64,000 nt of DNA from Natribaculum luteum (GTDB taxonomy: Archaea; Halobacteriota; Halobacteria; Halobacteriales; Natrialbaceae): NCBI RefSeq assembly GCF_023008545.1, contig NZ_CP095397.1, positions 248,001 to 312,000 of the forward strand, written 5' to 3'. Position 1 is the first letter of the stretch. Every line of letters starts with the position of its first letter. The notes under the pieces were generated by a model, which saw nothing but the letters and a program-made list of their open reading frames with translations, made no database searches and was not told the origin of the DNA. Position numbers and translations under genes: made by a program. Shown here piece after piece: positions 16,732 through 24,446 of this stretch.

Positions 16732-17502
16732 GTGACCCCCCGCCCCGACCTCGCGCCCGACGCCGACCTCTCGCGTGCCGACATGGAGGCGCTCCAGCGC
16801 GAGATCGCCCGCGTCGCCGTCTTCGAGGACGACCTCGAGTTCGACCCCTCGGTCCTCGCCGATCCCCTCGCCGCCACCGCAGGCGACGCCGACCCGCCGA
16901 TCGTCGCCGGCGTCGACCAGTCGTTTCTCGACGGCCGCGCGCTGAGTGCCGTCGTCGCGATGCAAGCCGGCGAGGTGATCGAGCGCGTCCACGCGGTGAC
17001 GCCGCTCGAGATCGAGTACATCCCGGGGCTGCTCTCCTTTCGCGAGGGCCGGCCGATTTTCGAGGCACTCGAGGCGCTGTCGGTCGACCCCGACCTGTTG
17101 CTGTTCGACGGCAGCGGCCGCATCCACTTCCGGCAGGCCGGCATCGCGACGCACATGGGGGTCGTCCGCGATGTGCCGAGCGTCGGCGTCGCCAAGAGCC
17201 TGCTCTGTGGCACGCCGCGCGAGGACACAGACGGCCTGCCGGCCGGCGCGCGGGTGCCGATCGAGGCGAACTCGAGGGTCGACGCTCCCGACGGGACGCT
17301 GCTTGGCTATGCGGTCCAGACGAAGCAGTACGACTCCCCCAACCGTCACGTCAACCCGCTGTACGTGAGCGCCGGCCACCGCGTCGGCCCCGAGACCGCC
17401 GCCGACGTCGTCCTCGCGCTCGCCTCGGGGTACAAACTGCCGGAGCCGATCCGGCTGGCCGACAGCTACGCGGACGAGGCGAAGCGGGAGGTCGACGATT
17501 AG
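16732..17502 (+). CDS. nfi: Endonuclease V
   Basis: 256 aa from the GTG at 16732, directly after the rhomboid stop. It cleaves DNA or RNA near deoxyinosine or inosine. Visible family sites: GVDQSF with the first catalytic Asp near 64, EYIPGLLSFREG with the catalytic Glu, and LLFDGSGRIHFRQAGIATH with the second Asp; the usual HPRRFG is HFRQAG here. The NRHVNPLYVSAGHRV segment near 205 also fits. The tight spacing suggests co-transcription with the rhomboid gene. Confidence 0.9.
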   Translation: MTPRPDLAPDADLSRADMEALQREIARVAVFEDDLEFDPSVLADPLAATAGDADPPIVAGVDQSFLDGRALSAVVAMQAGEVIERVHAVTPLEIEYIPGLLSFREGRPIFEALEALSVDPDLLLFDGSGRIHFRQAGIATHMGVVRDVPSVGVAKSLLCGTPREDTDGLPAGARVPIEANSRVDAPDGTLLGYAVQTKQYDSPNRHVNPLYVSAGHRVGPETAADVVLALASGYKLPEPIRLADSYADEAKREVDD

Positions 17503-17621
17503 CCGTCCCTCGAGGATCGGCGAACCGGCCGCCTCCTCGACGCACCGATCACTCGACGAGGATTTCGAGAAGTCGCCGCCGTTTAGTAATTTTTTCGTAC
17601 TCCCGTTCGAAAATAGGGATC

Positions 17622-17936
17622 ATGGTAACCCGAACGTTCCCGCAACCGCTCCAGCAGCGATTCAGGTGGGCGATTCGAGAGAGCATACTCATCGCGGGTA
17701 TCTTCCTGTTTTGGATCGGCGTCGGACTCCTGCTCGTCTCGCTGCTCGGTGCGTTTGTGTTCGTAGCTCAGGTTGTTAACGTCGGTCCGTCTCGGTTCCT
17801 CTACGAACTCTCGAGACAGAGCGGCGTAATGTGGGCCGCCGTGACGCAACTCGCGAGCGCCACGACCGGACTGTACGTGCTCGTCCGTGCCGGCACTATT
17901 CTGATCGACCGGTACCAGTCGGATCCCGGGGAGTAG
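17622..17936 (+). CDS. Small two-helix membrane protein
   Basis: 104 aa. One strong hydrophobic segment at about 22-52 (ILIAGIFLFWIGVGLLLVSL onward) and a weaker one near 70-95. No family recognised. The base composition upstream is AT-rich (GTAATTTTTTCG near 17585), a possible terminator for nfi or promoter. Conserved function cannot be assigned. Confidence 0.65.
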   Translation: MVTRTFPQPLQQRFRWAIRESILIAGIFLFWIGVGLLLVSLLGAFVFVAQVVNVGPSRFLYELSRQSGVMWAAVTQLASATTGLYVLVRAGTILIDRYQSDPGE

Positions 17937-18123
17937 CCGCCGTTCTCCCGGGCGAGGCGGCCCGAGCCGCTTCCGCGTGGTTCGGTGTCGAAGGCGCGAC
18001 GTATCCGGCGTGACACCACAATGTCCGTCGACGCTGATAGCGGCCTCCCGATCCCCTCCGACGCCTCGCTCGGATCGCGACGAACCGTCGATACTTAGGT
18101 GTCGTCTCCCGAACGAATCGCGC

Positions 18124-19092
18124 ATGGCCATCCCAGCGGAAGCCGAAGAGACCGACGGCGGGGACGAGGACTCCGCCGCTGGCGACGACGAACCGACCGA
18201 TCCCGTCGACGAGCCGACGGACTCGAGTCGCGAACCCGACCAGGCGACGCGGACGGACGACGACCGCTACACGCGCAAGAACTGCGTCCTGATCACGGGC
18301 TGTTCGTCCGGTATCGGCCGCGCCACGGCGACGGCCTTCCTCGAGGAAGGGTGGCTGGTCGTCGCGACCGCCCGGGACACGGAGGACATCGAAGACCTCG
18401 CAGAGGCGGGCTGCGAGACCATGGCACTCGACGTGACGGAACCCGACCAGGTCGCCGCGGTCGTCGAGGAGACCGTCGACCTCGGCGGGGCGATCGACTG
18501 CCTCGTCAACAACGCCGGCTACGCCCAGATGGGGCCGCTCGAGGACGTCTCCACCGTGGACCTCCACCGGCAGTTCGACGTCAACGTCTACGGTCCCCAC
18601 CGGCTGACCCGTGCCGCGGTCCCGCACATGCGCGCGCAGGGCGAGGGGCGGATCATCAACGTCTCGAGCGTACTCGGGCGGCTCTCGGTCGCTGGCTCGG
18701 GCGCGTACTCGGGCTCGAAGTTCGCACTCGAGGCGATGAGCGACGCGCTCCGGGCGGAACTCGAGGAGTTTGGCGTCGACGTGGTCGTCGTCGAACCCGG
18801 ACCGGTGGACACGTCGTTCCCCGACCGCGTCGACGACGAGTTACCCGGCGGTCGCACGCCCGCCTACGAGTCGCTGTACGAGATCCTCGACGACGCCCAG
18901 CTGATCGGCGGCGGCGGGCCACTCGCCGTCGATCCCGACGAGGTCGCCGACGCGATCGTCCAGGCGGGGACCTGCGCCGAGCCGCCGGTGCGCTACCCCG
19001 TCGGCACCGTCGCCCAGGTCGGGCTGTACGCCCGGTATCTCCCCGACAGACTGCGTGACGCCGCCTACGGCCTCCTCCGAAAGGTCGTCTGA
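18124..19092 (+). CDS. Short-chain dehydrogenase/reductase with acidic N-terminal extension
   Basis: 322 aa. Classical SDR: NAD(P)-binding VLITGCSSGIGRATA near 57-71, NNAGYAQMG, and catalytic YSGSK (Y and K) near 197-201 with a Ser before it (NVSSVLG). Residues 1-52 are an acidic Asp/Glu/Pro lead not present in most SDRs. The ATG at 18124 is the first that does not run into the upstream gap. Substrate unknown; similar proteins oxidise or reduce alcohols and ketones. The next gene starts 3 nt after its stop. Confidence 0.85.
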   Translation: MAIPAEAEETDGGDEDSAAGDDEPTDPVDEPTDSSREPDQATRTDDDRYTRKNCVLITGCSSGIGRATATAFLEEGWLVVATARDTEDIEDLAEAGCETMALDVTEPDQVAAVVEETVDLGGAIDCLVNNAGYAQMGPLEDVSTVDLHRQFDVNVYGPHRLTRAAVPHMRAQGEGRIINVSSVLGRLSVAGSGAYSGSKFALEAMSDALRAELEEFGVDVVVVEPGPVDTSFPDRVDDELPGGRTPAYESLYEILDDAQLIGGGGPLAVDPDEVADAIVQAGTCAEPPVRYPVGTVAQVGLYARYLPDRLRDAAYGLLRKVV

Positions 19093-19095
19093 ACC

Positions 19096-20433
19096 ATGTT
19101 CGACGACCGCGAGCGGCGCGCGAAAACCGACGCGCACGACGTCGCACTCGCCTGTCTCGAGGCGGGGATCCGCGCTGCTCACCCCCGCCAGGTCGTCACC
19201 GACGCGGTCTCGCTCGAGGGCGGGACGCTCCACGTCGAAGAGACGACTTACGATCTCGCAGACTACGACCGCCTGGTCGTCCTCGGCGGCGGCAAGGCCG
19301 CCGGGGGCGTCGCTGCCGCACTCGAGGACGCGCTCGGTGATCGGATCGACGAGGGCGTCGTCGTGACGACGGACGGGGCCGAGACCGACCGCGTGACGGT
19401 CCTCGAGGGCGACCATCCCACGCCGAGCGAGCGGAACGTCGACGGCACACGGCGAGTGCTCGAGCGGGCGGCGGCGGCAGACGAGGACGCGCTCGTCCTC
19501 GCGGTCGTCACGGGCGGCGCGAGCGCCCTGTGGTGTGCCCCCGCCGAGGGACTCTCGCTTTCGGACCTGCAGGCGACCACCGACGCCCTCCTCGAGTCGG
19601 GTGCCTCGATCCACGAGATAAACGCCGTCCGCAAGCACTGCTCGGCGATCAAAGGCGGGCGACTCGCCCGCGAGGCCGCCCCCGCCACGGTCGCGACCCT
19701 CGCCATCAGCGACGTCGTCGGCGACGACCCCTCGGTGATCGGCAGCGGTCCGACCGTCGCCGATCCAAGCACGTTCGACGACGCGCTCGCAGTGCTCGAG
19801 CAGTACGACCCTGCCGTTCCGGACGCCGTCCGAGGTCGCCTCGAGCGCGGCGCGGCGGGCGAGCGCGAGGAGACGCCCACCGACGACGACCCGGTCTTCG
19901 ATCGCGTCGACTGGCACCTGCTGGCGAGCGGTCGGACGGCGATCGACGCCGCTCGCGAGGTCGCCGCCGAGCGCGGCTACCGAACCGCGCTGCTCTCGAG
20001 TCGGGTCCGCGGGGAGGCGAGCGAGGCCGGGCGGTTCCACGCGGCGATCGCCGACGAGATCGCCACGACCGGGGAGCCGATCGACCCCCCGGCGGTCGTC
20101 TGCTCTGGCGGTGAAACGACGGTGACGGTCCGCGGCGACGGTACCGGCGGTCCGAACCAGGAGTTCGCGCTGGCGGCCGCCCTCGAGTTCGCCGACGCCG
20201 GGACGGACGCCGTCTGCGCGAGCGTCGACACCGACGGAATCGACGGCCCGACCGACGCCTGCGGCGCGATCGTCGACGGGGGGACCGTCGCCGACGGCGA
20301 GGACGCCGCGAGACGGGCGCTCGCGGAAAACGACGTCTACGGACTCCTCGAGGATCGAGGGGCGTTACTCGAGACGGGCTATACGGGGACGAACGTGAAC
20401 GACCTTCGCGTGCTCGTGGTCGACGGTCGCTGA
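19096..20433 (+). CDS. Glycerate 2-kinase (MOFRL/GckA type)
   Basis: 445 aa, DUF4147 plus MOFRL. It phosphorylates D-glycerate to 2-phosphoglycerate, feeding the lower semi-phosphorylative Entner-Doudoroff or glycerate pathway. Family marks: LVVLGGGKAAGGVAAALE near 58, VVTGGASALWCAPAEGLSL, INAVRKHCSAIKGGRLA near 180, and the MOFRL end VCSGGETTVTV, GPNQEFALAAAL and DTDGIDGPTDACGA. The overlap-like spacing with the SDR suggests one operon. Convergent with the ArsA-type ATPase. Confidence 0.88.
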   Translation: MFDDRERRAKTDAHDVALACLEAGIRAAHPRQVVTDAVSLEGGTLHVEETTYDLADYDRLVVLGGGKAAGGVAAALEDALGDRIDEGVVVTTDGAETDRVTVLEGDHPTPSERNVDGTRRVLERAAAADEDALVLAVVTGGASALWCAPAEGLSLSDLQATTDALLESGASIHEINAVRKHCSAIKGGRLAREAAPATVATLAISDVVGDDPSVIGSGPTVADPSTFDDALAVLEQYDPAVPDAVRGRLERGAAGEREETPTDDDPVFDRVDWHLLASGRTAIDAAREVAAERGYRTALLSSRVRGEASEAGRFHAAIADEIATTGEPIDPPAVVCSGGETTVTVRGDGTGGPNQEFALAAALEFADAGTDAVCASVDTDGIDGPTDACGAIVDGGTVADGEDAARRALAENDVYGLLEDRGALLETGYTGTNVNDLRVLVVDGR

Positions 20434-20491
20434 GAGGAGAGTCGTTCGATCGAGTCGGCCGCTACCGGAGACACGCGACACGCAGTGACGA

Positions 20492-21613
20492 CTAGCGCAG
20501 GCACGCGGCGACGACCTCGAGCATCTCCTCGCCGCGCACTTCGTCCGCGAAAAGCGGGACGCGCCGGACGTCGTTGCCACGGAAGAGATCCTGGGCCTCC
20601 ATGAGCGCCTTCTGCTGGACGTCCCAGCGGCGCTGGCAGAACTCGCATTCCTCGAGGTTCGGGCTGAGGAAGTCGCCGTCGACGTCGTCGGTGACGTCGG
20701 CGAGTGGCTCCATCACCTGGTTGACGACGATCGTGTCGACGGGGATCTCGAACTCGGCGAGTTGCTGGTGGAGTCGTCGCGACTCGACGACGCTCATCTC
20801 CTCGGGGATCATGACGATCCGGAAGTCGGTCCGCCCGGGATCTCGCAGCGCCGCTCGGAGGCGTTCGATCCGCTCGCGCATCTCCTCGAGGTCCTCGAGG
20901 TCCTGACCCTCCTCCATCTCGCCGCCGCCGAACATTCCCTTGACGCCGTCGATCATGCCGCCGATGCGCTGGCGGAAAGTGATCAGTCGGCCCATCATCG
21001 TGTCCATGACCTCGGGCAGTTGCAGCAGGCGGAGGGTGTGGCCCGTCGGCGCCGTGTCGACGACCACGCGCTCGAACCGGTCGTCGTCCATGTACTCGAG
21101 GAGCGTCTGCATCGCCACCGCTTCGTCCGAGCCGGGCATCGCGCCGCCGAACATCGCATCCATCGGCGACTCCTCGCCGAGCATATCACCCAGGCCACCG
21201 AGCGCGCCACCCTCCGCGGCGAAGGCGGCCTGGCCTTCCTCGAGTGCTGCGTCGGGGTCGATCTCTGCGGCGTACAGCGGGACGTCCTCGCGGATCCGCT
21301 CCGGGCGGGCCGGAACGTCGGTCTCGAACGTGTCGGACAGCGAGTGGGCGGGGTCGGTCGAGACGACGAGCGTGCGCACGCCTCGCTGGGCGCTGTCGAG
21401 AGCGGTCGCCGCAGCCATCGTCGTCTTTCCGACGCCGCCTTTGCCGCCGTAGAGGACGTAGTCGGGCCCCTCGACCGGTTTGTCGGAGGGCTCGACGTCG
21501 ATCGTCTGGCGCTCCGTCTCGTCGTCGACGGAGTCGGTCGGCGTCACCTCGATGCTGTGGTCGTCCGTCTCCGCGTCGGCCTCGTCGACCGGTTCGACGT
21601 CGAGTCCACTCAT
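20492..21613 (-). CDS. ArsA/Get3-family ATPase
   Basis: 373 aa. Walker A YGGKGGVGKTT at 55-65 with the deviant signature lysine, STDPAHSLSD (switch I region) near 85, VVDTAPTGHTLRLLQLPE (switch II) near 185, and the C-terminal CEFC zinc pair near 335 that bridges Get3 dimers. Residues 1-50 are an acidic extension. With a single ATPase domain and CxxC it is more like the tail-anchored protein targeting factor Get3/TRC40 than arsenite pump ArsA. The ATG at 21613 is used; the frame further upstream is not ArsA-like. Confidence 0.85.
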   Translation of the reverse strand: MSGLDVEPVDEADAETDDHSIEVTPTDSVDDETERQTIDVEPSDKPVEGPDYVLYGGKGGVGKTTMAAATALDSAQRGVRTLVVSTDPAHSLSDTFETDVPARPERIREDVPLYAAEIDPDAALEEGQAAFAAEGGALGGLGDMLGEESPMDAMFGGAMPGSDEAVAMQTLLEYMDDDRFERVVVDTAPTGHTLRLLQLPEVMDTMMGRLITFRQRIGGMIDGVKGMFGGGEMEEGQDLEDLEEMRERIERLRAALRDPGRTDFRIVMIPEEMSVVESRRLHQQLAEFEIPVDTIVVNQVMEPLADVTDDVDGDFLSPNLEECEFCQRRWDVQQKALMEAQDLFRGNDVRRVPLFADEVRGEEMLEVVAACLR

Positions 21614-21818
21614 GCAAGCAGGTAGCCGACCCGTCCACCTGTATTCGTCGGTCTCACTCGTTTCGCGTCTGCCTGCTTTGATATGTGTATATATCTCATG
21701 TAATAGTACGGTGGTCGTCAATATCGACCCAGGTCTTTAATAGTTAATCTTAACTACAGGAATGTGGTCTCTCCGCTCGAGTCGAACCCGGTGGTGGTGG
21801 CTTCGACCCACAGTGACT

Positions 21819-22070
21819 ATGACAGTCGAACTCGAACTCCCCGCGAGGACCGAACCGGACGAATCGACGTCGAGAGAGATTTTCCCCTACAGCGAGGACG
21901 AGGCGAGCACGTCGCTTCCCGTCGTGCGAGCCCGCGGCGTGTTGCACTCGAGCGACGGGCCCGACGGACAGGTCGGATCGACCGCCTGCCCCGCCTGCGA
22001 CGGCGAGACGATAAACGGTGTGGGGCTGTTCGCCTGCACCGACTGCGAGTGGAGCGGCGTATTGCGCTGA
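21819..22070 (+). CDS. Small C-terminal zinc-ribbon protein
   Basis: 83 aa. The C-terminal 30 residues hold CPACDGETINGVGLFACTDC, a four-Cys zinc ribbon; the N-terminal part is acidic. The ATG at 21819 is preceded by AT-rich TTAATAGTTAATCTTAAC near 21738-21755, a likely promoter. No family name recognised. Confidence 0.65.
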   Translation: MTVELELPARTEPDESTSREIFPYSEDEASTSLPVVRARGVLHSSDGPDGQVGSTACPACDGETINGVGLFACTDCEWSGVLR

Positions 22071-22117
22071 CGACCAGGTGTTACTGCCCGAGACCGCGAC
22101 GAGACTCGAACGTGCGG

Positions 22118-22435
22118 TCAGATCGGCGTGAACAGGTAGTGCAGGAGCACCGCGAGAAAGAGGTACGTGGCCACGAACCCGGCGGCCCGGTAGGAGACGG
22201 AGTCCTCGAGCGAGACCGCTGCGCCCGTCCCCGCGAGGCCGGCGACGGCGTTCGGCCACGCGGCAAGCGACGTAGGCGGGAGCACGGTCAGCGCCACGGC
22301 GTCGACGAACCGCGCCGTGACGTCCACGACGGCGGCGACCGATCCCGTCGAGTAGACGGCAACGCCTGCGACGACGCCGAACGAGAGCGCGAGCGCACCG
22401 ACGCCCGTCTCGACGAGTTCCTCGAGTACCGACAT
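22118..22435 (-). CDS. Small membrane protein, three or four helices
   Basis: 105 aa from the ATG at 22435. Hydrophobic segments at about 10-35, 40-62 and 80-103 (VATYLFLAVLLHYLF). Convergent with the zinc-ribbon gene. No family recognised; the alternative ATG at 22486 adds 17 residues that overlap the next gene's end region and is less likely. Confidence 0.6.
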   Translation of the reverse strand: MSVLEELVETGVGALALSFGVVAGVAVYSTGSVAAVVDVTARFVDAVALTVLPPTSLAAWPNAVAGLAGTGAAVSLEDSVSYRAAGFVATYLFLAVLLHYLFTPI

Positions 22436-22489
22436 ACGCCATCGAGGTCGTGACGGCACCCAAAACGTTCGGGTGAACTGATTCACCTA

Positions 22490-23590
22490 TTATCTGAAAT
22501 ACGTCGCCAGTCGCTCTGCCGCCTCCTCGACGCGGGGCGTGACGAGTGCGAAGCGTAGCCACTCCTCGCGGGCGGTTCCGAAGGCCTCGCCGGGCATCCC
22601 GGCGACGCCAGCCTCGTCGATCAGCCGCTCGACGTTCTCGAGCGTCCCGGGGAACCCCTCGAAGCGGGCCATGACGTAGAACGCGCCGTCGGGGCGAGTG
22701 TACTCTGCGCCCGCGGCGTCGAGGGCGTCGGTGAACGTCTCGACGCGCTCGCGGAGGAGTTCGCGGTTCGCCTCGTAGTACTCCGGCCCCGTTTCGCGCA
22801 AGGCGTGGGACACCGCGTACTGTGCCGGTCGGCTGCCCGCGACGTTGACGAGCATGTGGCGGCTCCGGGCGTTCTCGACGAGTTCGGGCGGGAAGATGGC
22901 GTAGCCGACCCGAAAGCCCGTGATCGCCATCGACTTCGAGAAGGCGTTCGTGACGATCCGGTGGTCGGAGTCGAACGCGAGCGCGCTCGCAAACTGCCCC
23001 GAGAGGTCGTAGTGGTCGTACACCTCGTCGGAGACCAGGATCGCGTCGTACTCCTCGGCGATCGAGACGAGTTCTCGCACCGTCTGCTCGGGGTAGACCG
23101 CCCCCGTCGGGTTGTTCGGCGAGTTGACGACGATCGCCGCCGTCTCCTCGCTCGCCACCGCGCGCACGTCGGCAGGGTCGAGCTGGCCGTCCTCGGCCGT
23201 CGCGACGTACCGCGGCGTCCCGCCGAGCATCGTCGTCTTCCCCGGATAGTAGGAGTAGACGGGATCGGTGAGGACGACCTCCGACCCGGCGTCGCGCTCG
23301 AGTGCGCGCGCCATCGCGAGGTAGTTGGCTTCGCCCGCCCCGTTCGTGACGACCACCTGCTCGCGGTCGACGCCGCGACGGGCGGCGATCTCCTCGCGCA
23401 GATCCCGGAGACCCACGCTCGGCGGATACTGGAACTGCTCGGGTTCGAGGTCGGCGTACTCGCGGAGGGCGTCGCGAAGCTCCGCCGGGGGCTCCCAGTC
23501 GGGATTCCCACTGACCATGTCGATCACGTCCCGCTCGGCGCGCGCCGCGTACTCCATCACGTGGAAGAAGAGGGGCGTCTCGTACTCCAT
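22490..23590 (-). CDS. Pyridoxal-phosphate aminotransferase, class I/II
   Basis: 366 aa, AspB-like fold type I. Marks: MVSGNPDWEPPAELRDALRE near 20, the PLP-ring segment and NSPNNPTGAVYP near 155, DEVYDHY near 187, and the PLP lysine in TNAFSKSMAITGFRVGY near 220. The ATG at 23590 matches the family start; the frame to 23680 runs into the palindromic region. Amino donor and acceptor cannot be told. Confidence 0.88.
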   Translation of the reverse strand: MEYETPLFFHVMEYAARAERDVIDMVSGNPDWEPPAELRDALREYADLEPEQFQYPPSVGLRDLREEIAARRGVDREQVVVTNGAGEANYLAMARALERDAGSEVVLTDPVYSYYPGKTTMLGGTPRYVATAEDGQLDPADVRAVASEETAAIVVNSPNNPTGAVYPEQTVRELVSIAEEYDAILVSDEVYDHYDLSGQFASALAFDSDHRIVTNAFSKSMAITGFRVGYAIFPPELVENARSRHMLVNVAGSRPAQYAVSHALRETGPEYYEANRELLRERVETFTDALDAAGAEYTRPDGAFYVMARFEGFPGTLENVERLIDEAGVAGMPGEAFGTAREEWLRFALVTPRVEEAAERLATYFR

Positions 23591-23665
23591 GGGAGTGGGT
23601 GGGGGACCGCGCCCCGTGGTTCTTTCGTCACGCGCGCTGGCGCGGAAGGTCGTGTCCCCTCCTTT

Positions 23666-23830
23666 CATACTGTCGGACAAAACGGTTCATCCCTCGATCG
23701 CGTCTCGGGTGCGATCGAGGATTCATACTATCGGACGTAACTGTGTGAAGATTCTCGCCACCCCGGGACGGCGAGAATCTTTCACGACTTACGTCCGGCA
23801 GTATCACTGACTTTTGTCCGGTAGTATCAC
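23666..23830. repeat. Nested palindromic elements, family A
   Basis: Outer copy: left arm CATACTGTCGGACAAAACGG at 23666-23685, stem CCTCGATCGC at 23692-23701 with GCGATCGAGG at 23711-23720, and right arm ending 23830 (reverse complement GTGATACTACCGGACAAAAG). Inner copy inserted at about 23722-23807: left arm CATACTATCGGACGTAACTG, inner stem AGATTCTCGCC at 23749-23759 with GGCGAGAATCT at 23770-23780, right arm reverse complement GTGATACTGCCGGACGTAAG. It fills the gap between two divergent genes, 26 bp before the pncC-like start. Confidence 0.75.
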
Positions 23831-23855
23831 TACCTCGCCCGTCGTCACCTCGCGT

Positions 23856-24377
23856 ATGGACGAAGCGATCGACCTCGACCTGGCCGAGCGAGTCGGCGAC
23901 GCGCTTCGAGACGCAGACGAGACGCTGTCCGTCGCGGAGTCGTGTACCGGCGGCCTGATCGGGGCGGCGATCACCGCGGTTCCCGGCTCGAGCGACTACT
24001 TCGATGCCGGACTGTGCACCTACGCCTACGACGCGAAGCGACGGCACCTCGGCGTCTCTCGCGAGGCGCTCGACGAACACGGTGCGGTGTCCGCCCCCGT
24101 CGCTCGTCAGATGGCCCGCGGCGTACGGGACGTCACAGACGTCACCTGGGGCGTCGCGACGACCGGGATCGCCGGCCCCACCGGCGGGACCGAGGAAAAC
24201 CCCGTCGGAACCGTCTACATCGGCGTCGCCTACGCCGGCCCCTGGGGATCGGAGTCGTCGTACGTGACCGTCTCGCGGTACGTGTTCGACGGCGACCGCG
24301 CCGCAATCCGGGCGGCGACCGTCGAGCAGGCGCTGTCGAACCTGCTCGCGGAACTCGAGCGATCGCGCGTGTCATGA
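23856..24377 (+). CDS. CinA C-terminal / nicotinamide-nucleotide amidase (PncC-type)
   Basis: 173 aa, stand-alone CinA C-terminal domain. It deamidates NMN to NaMN in bacteria. Marks: LSVAESCTGGLIGAAITAVP near 24-43, GVSREALDEHGAVSAPVARQ, and GVATTGIAGPTGGTEENPVG near 104-123. The ATG at 23856 is the first after the palindromic region. Its TGA (24375-24377) is the first three bases of a family B element. Confidence 0.88.
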   Translation: MDEAIDLDLAERVGDALRDADETLSVAESCTGGLIGAAITAVPGSSDYFDAGLCTYAYDAKRRHLGVSREALDEHGAVSAPVARQMARGVRDVTDVTWGVATTGIAGPTGGTEENPVGTVYIGVAYAGPWGSESSYVTVSRYVFDGDRAAIRAATVEQALSNLLAELERSRVS

Positions 24378-24440
24378 TATCGCCTGCTGTCTGCGTTCCG
24401 AAAACCGCACGGCGGTCGCGGTTGCGCCAGAGATGCTAGA
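24375..24440. repeat. Palindromic element, family B, degenerate
   Basis: Starts on the TGA of the CinA-type gene (TGATATCGCCTGCTGTCTGC), has an inner stem AACCGC / GCGGTT near 24404 and 24419, and a poorly matched right arm reaching about 24440. It occupies nearly all of the 69-bp convergent gap. Confidence 0.5.
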
Positions 24441-24446
24441 TACCGG

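Noticed and set aside
20434..20491. Possible palindromic element in the glycerate kinase / ArsA convergent gap
   Set aside because: Only loose matches between GTCGT arms and no inner stem; too weak to group with families A or B.
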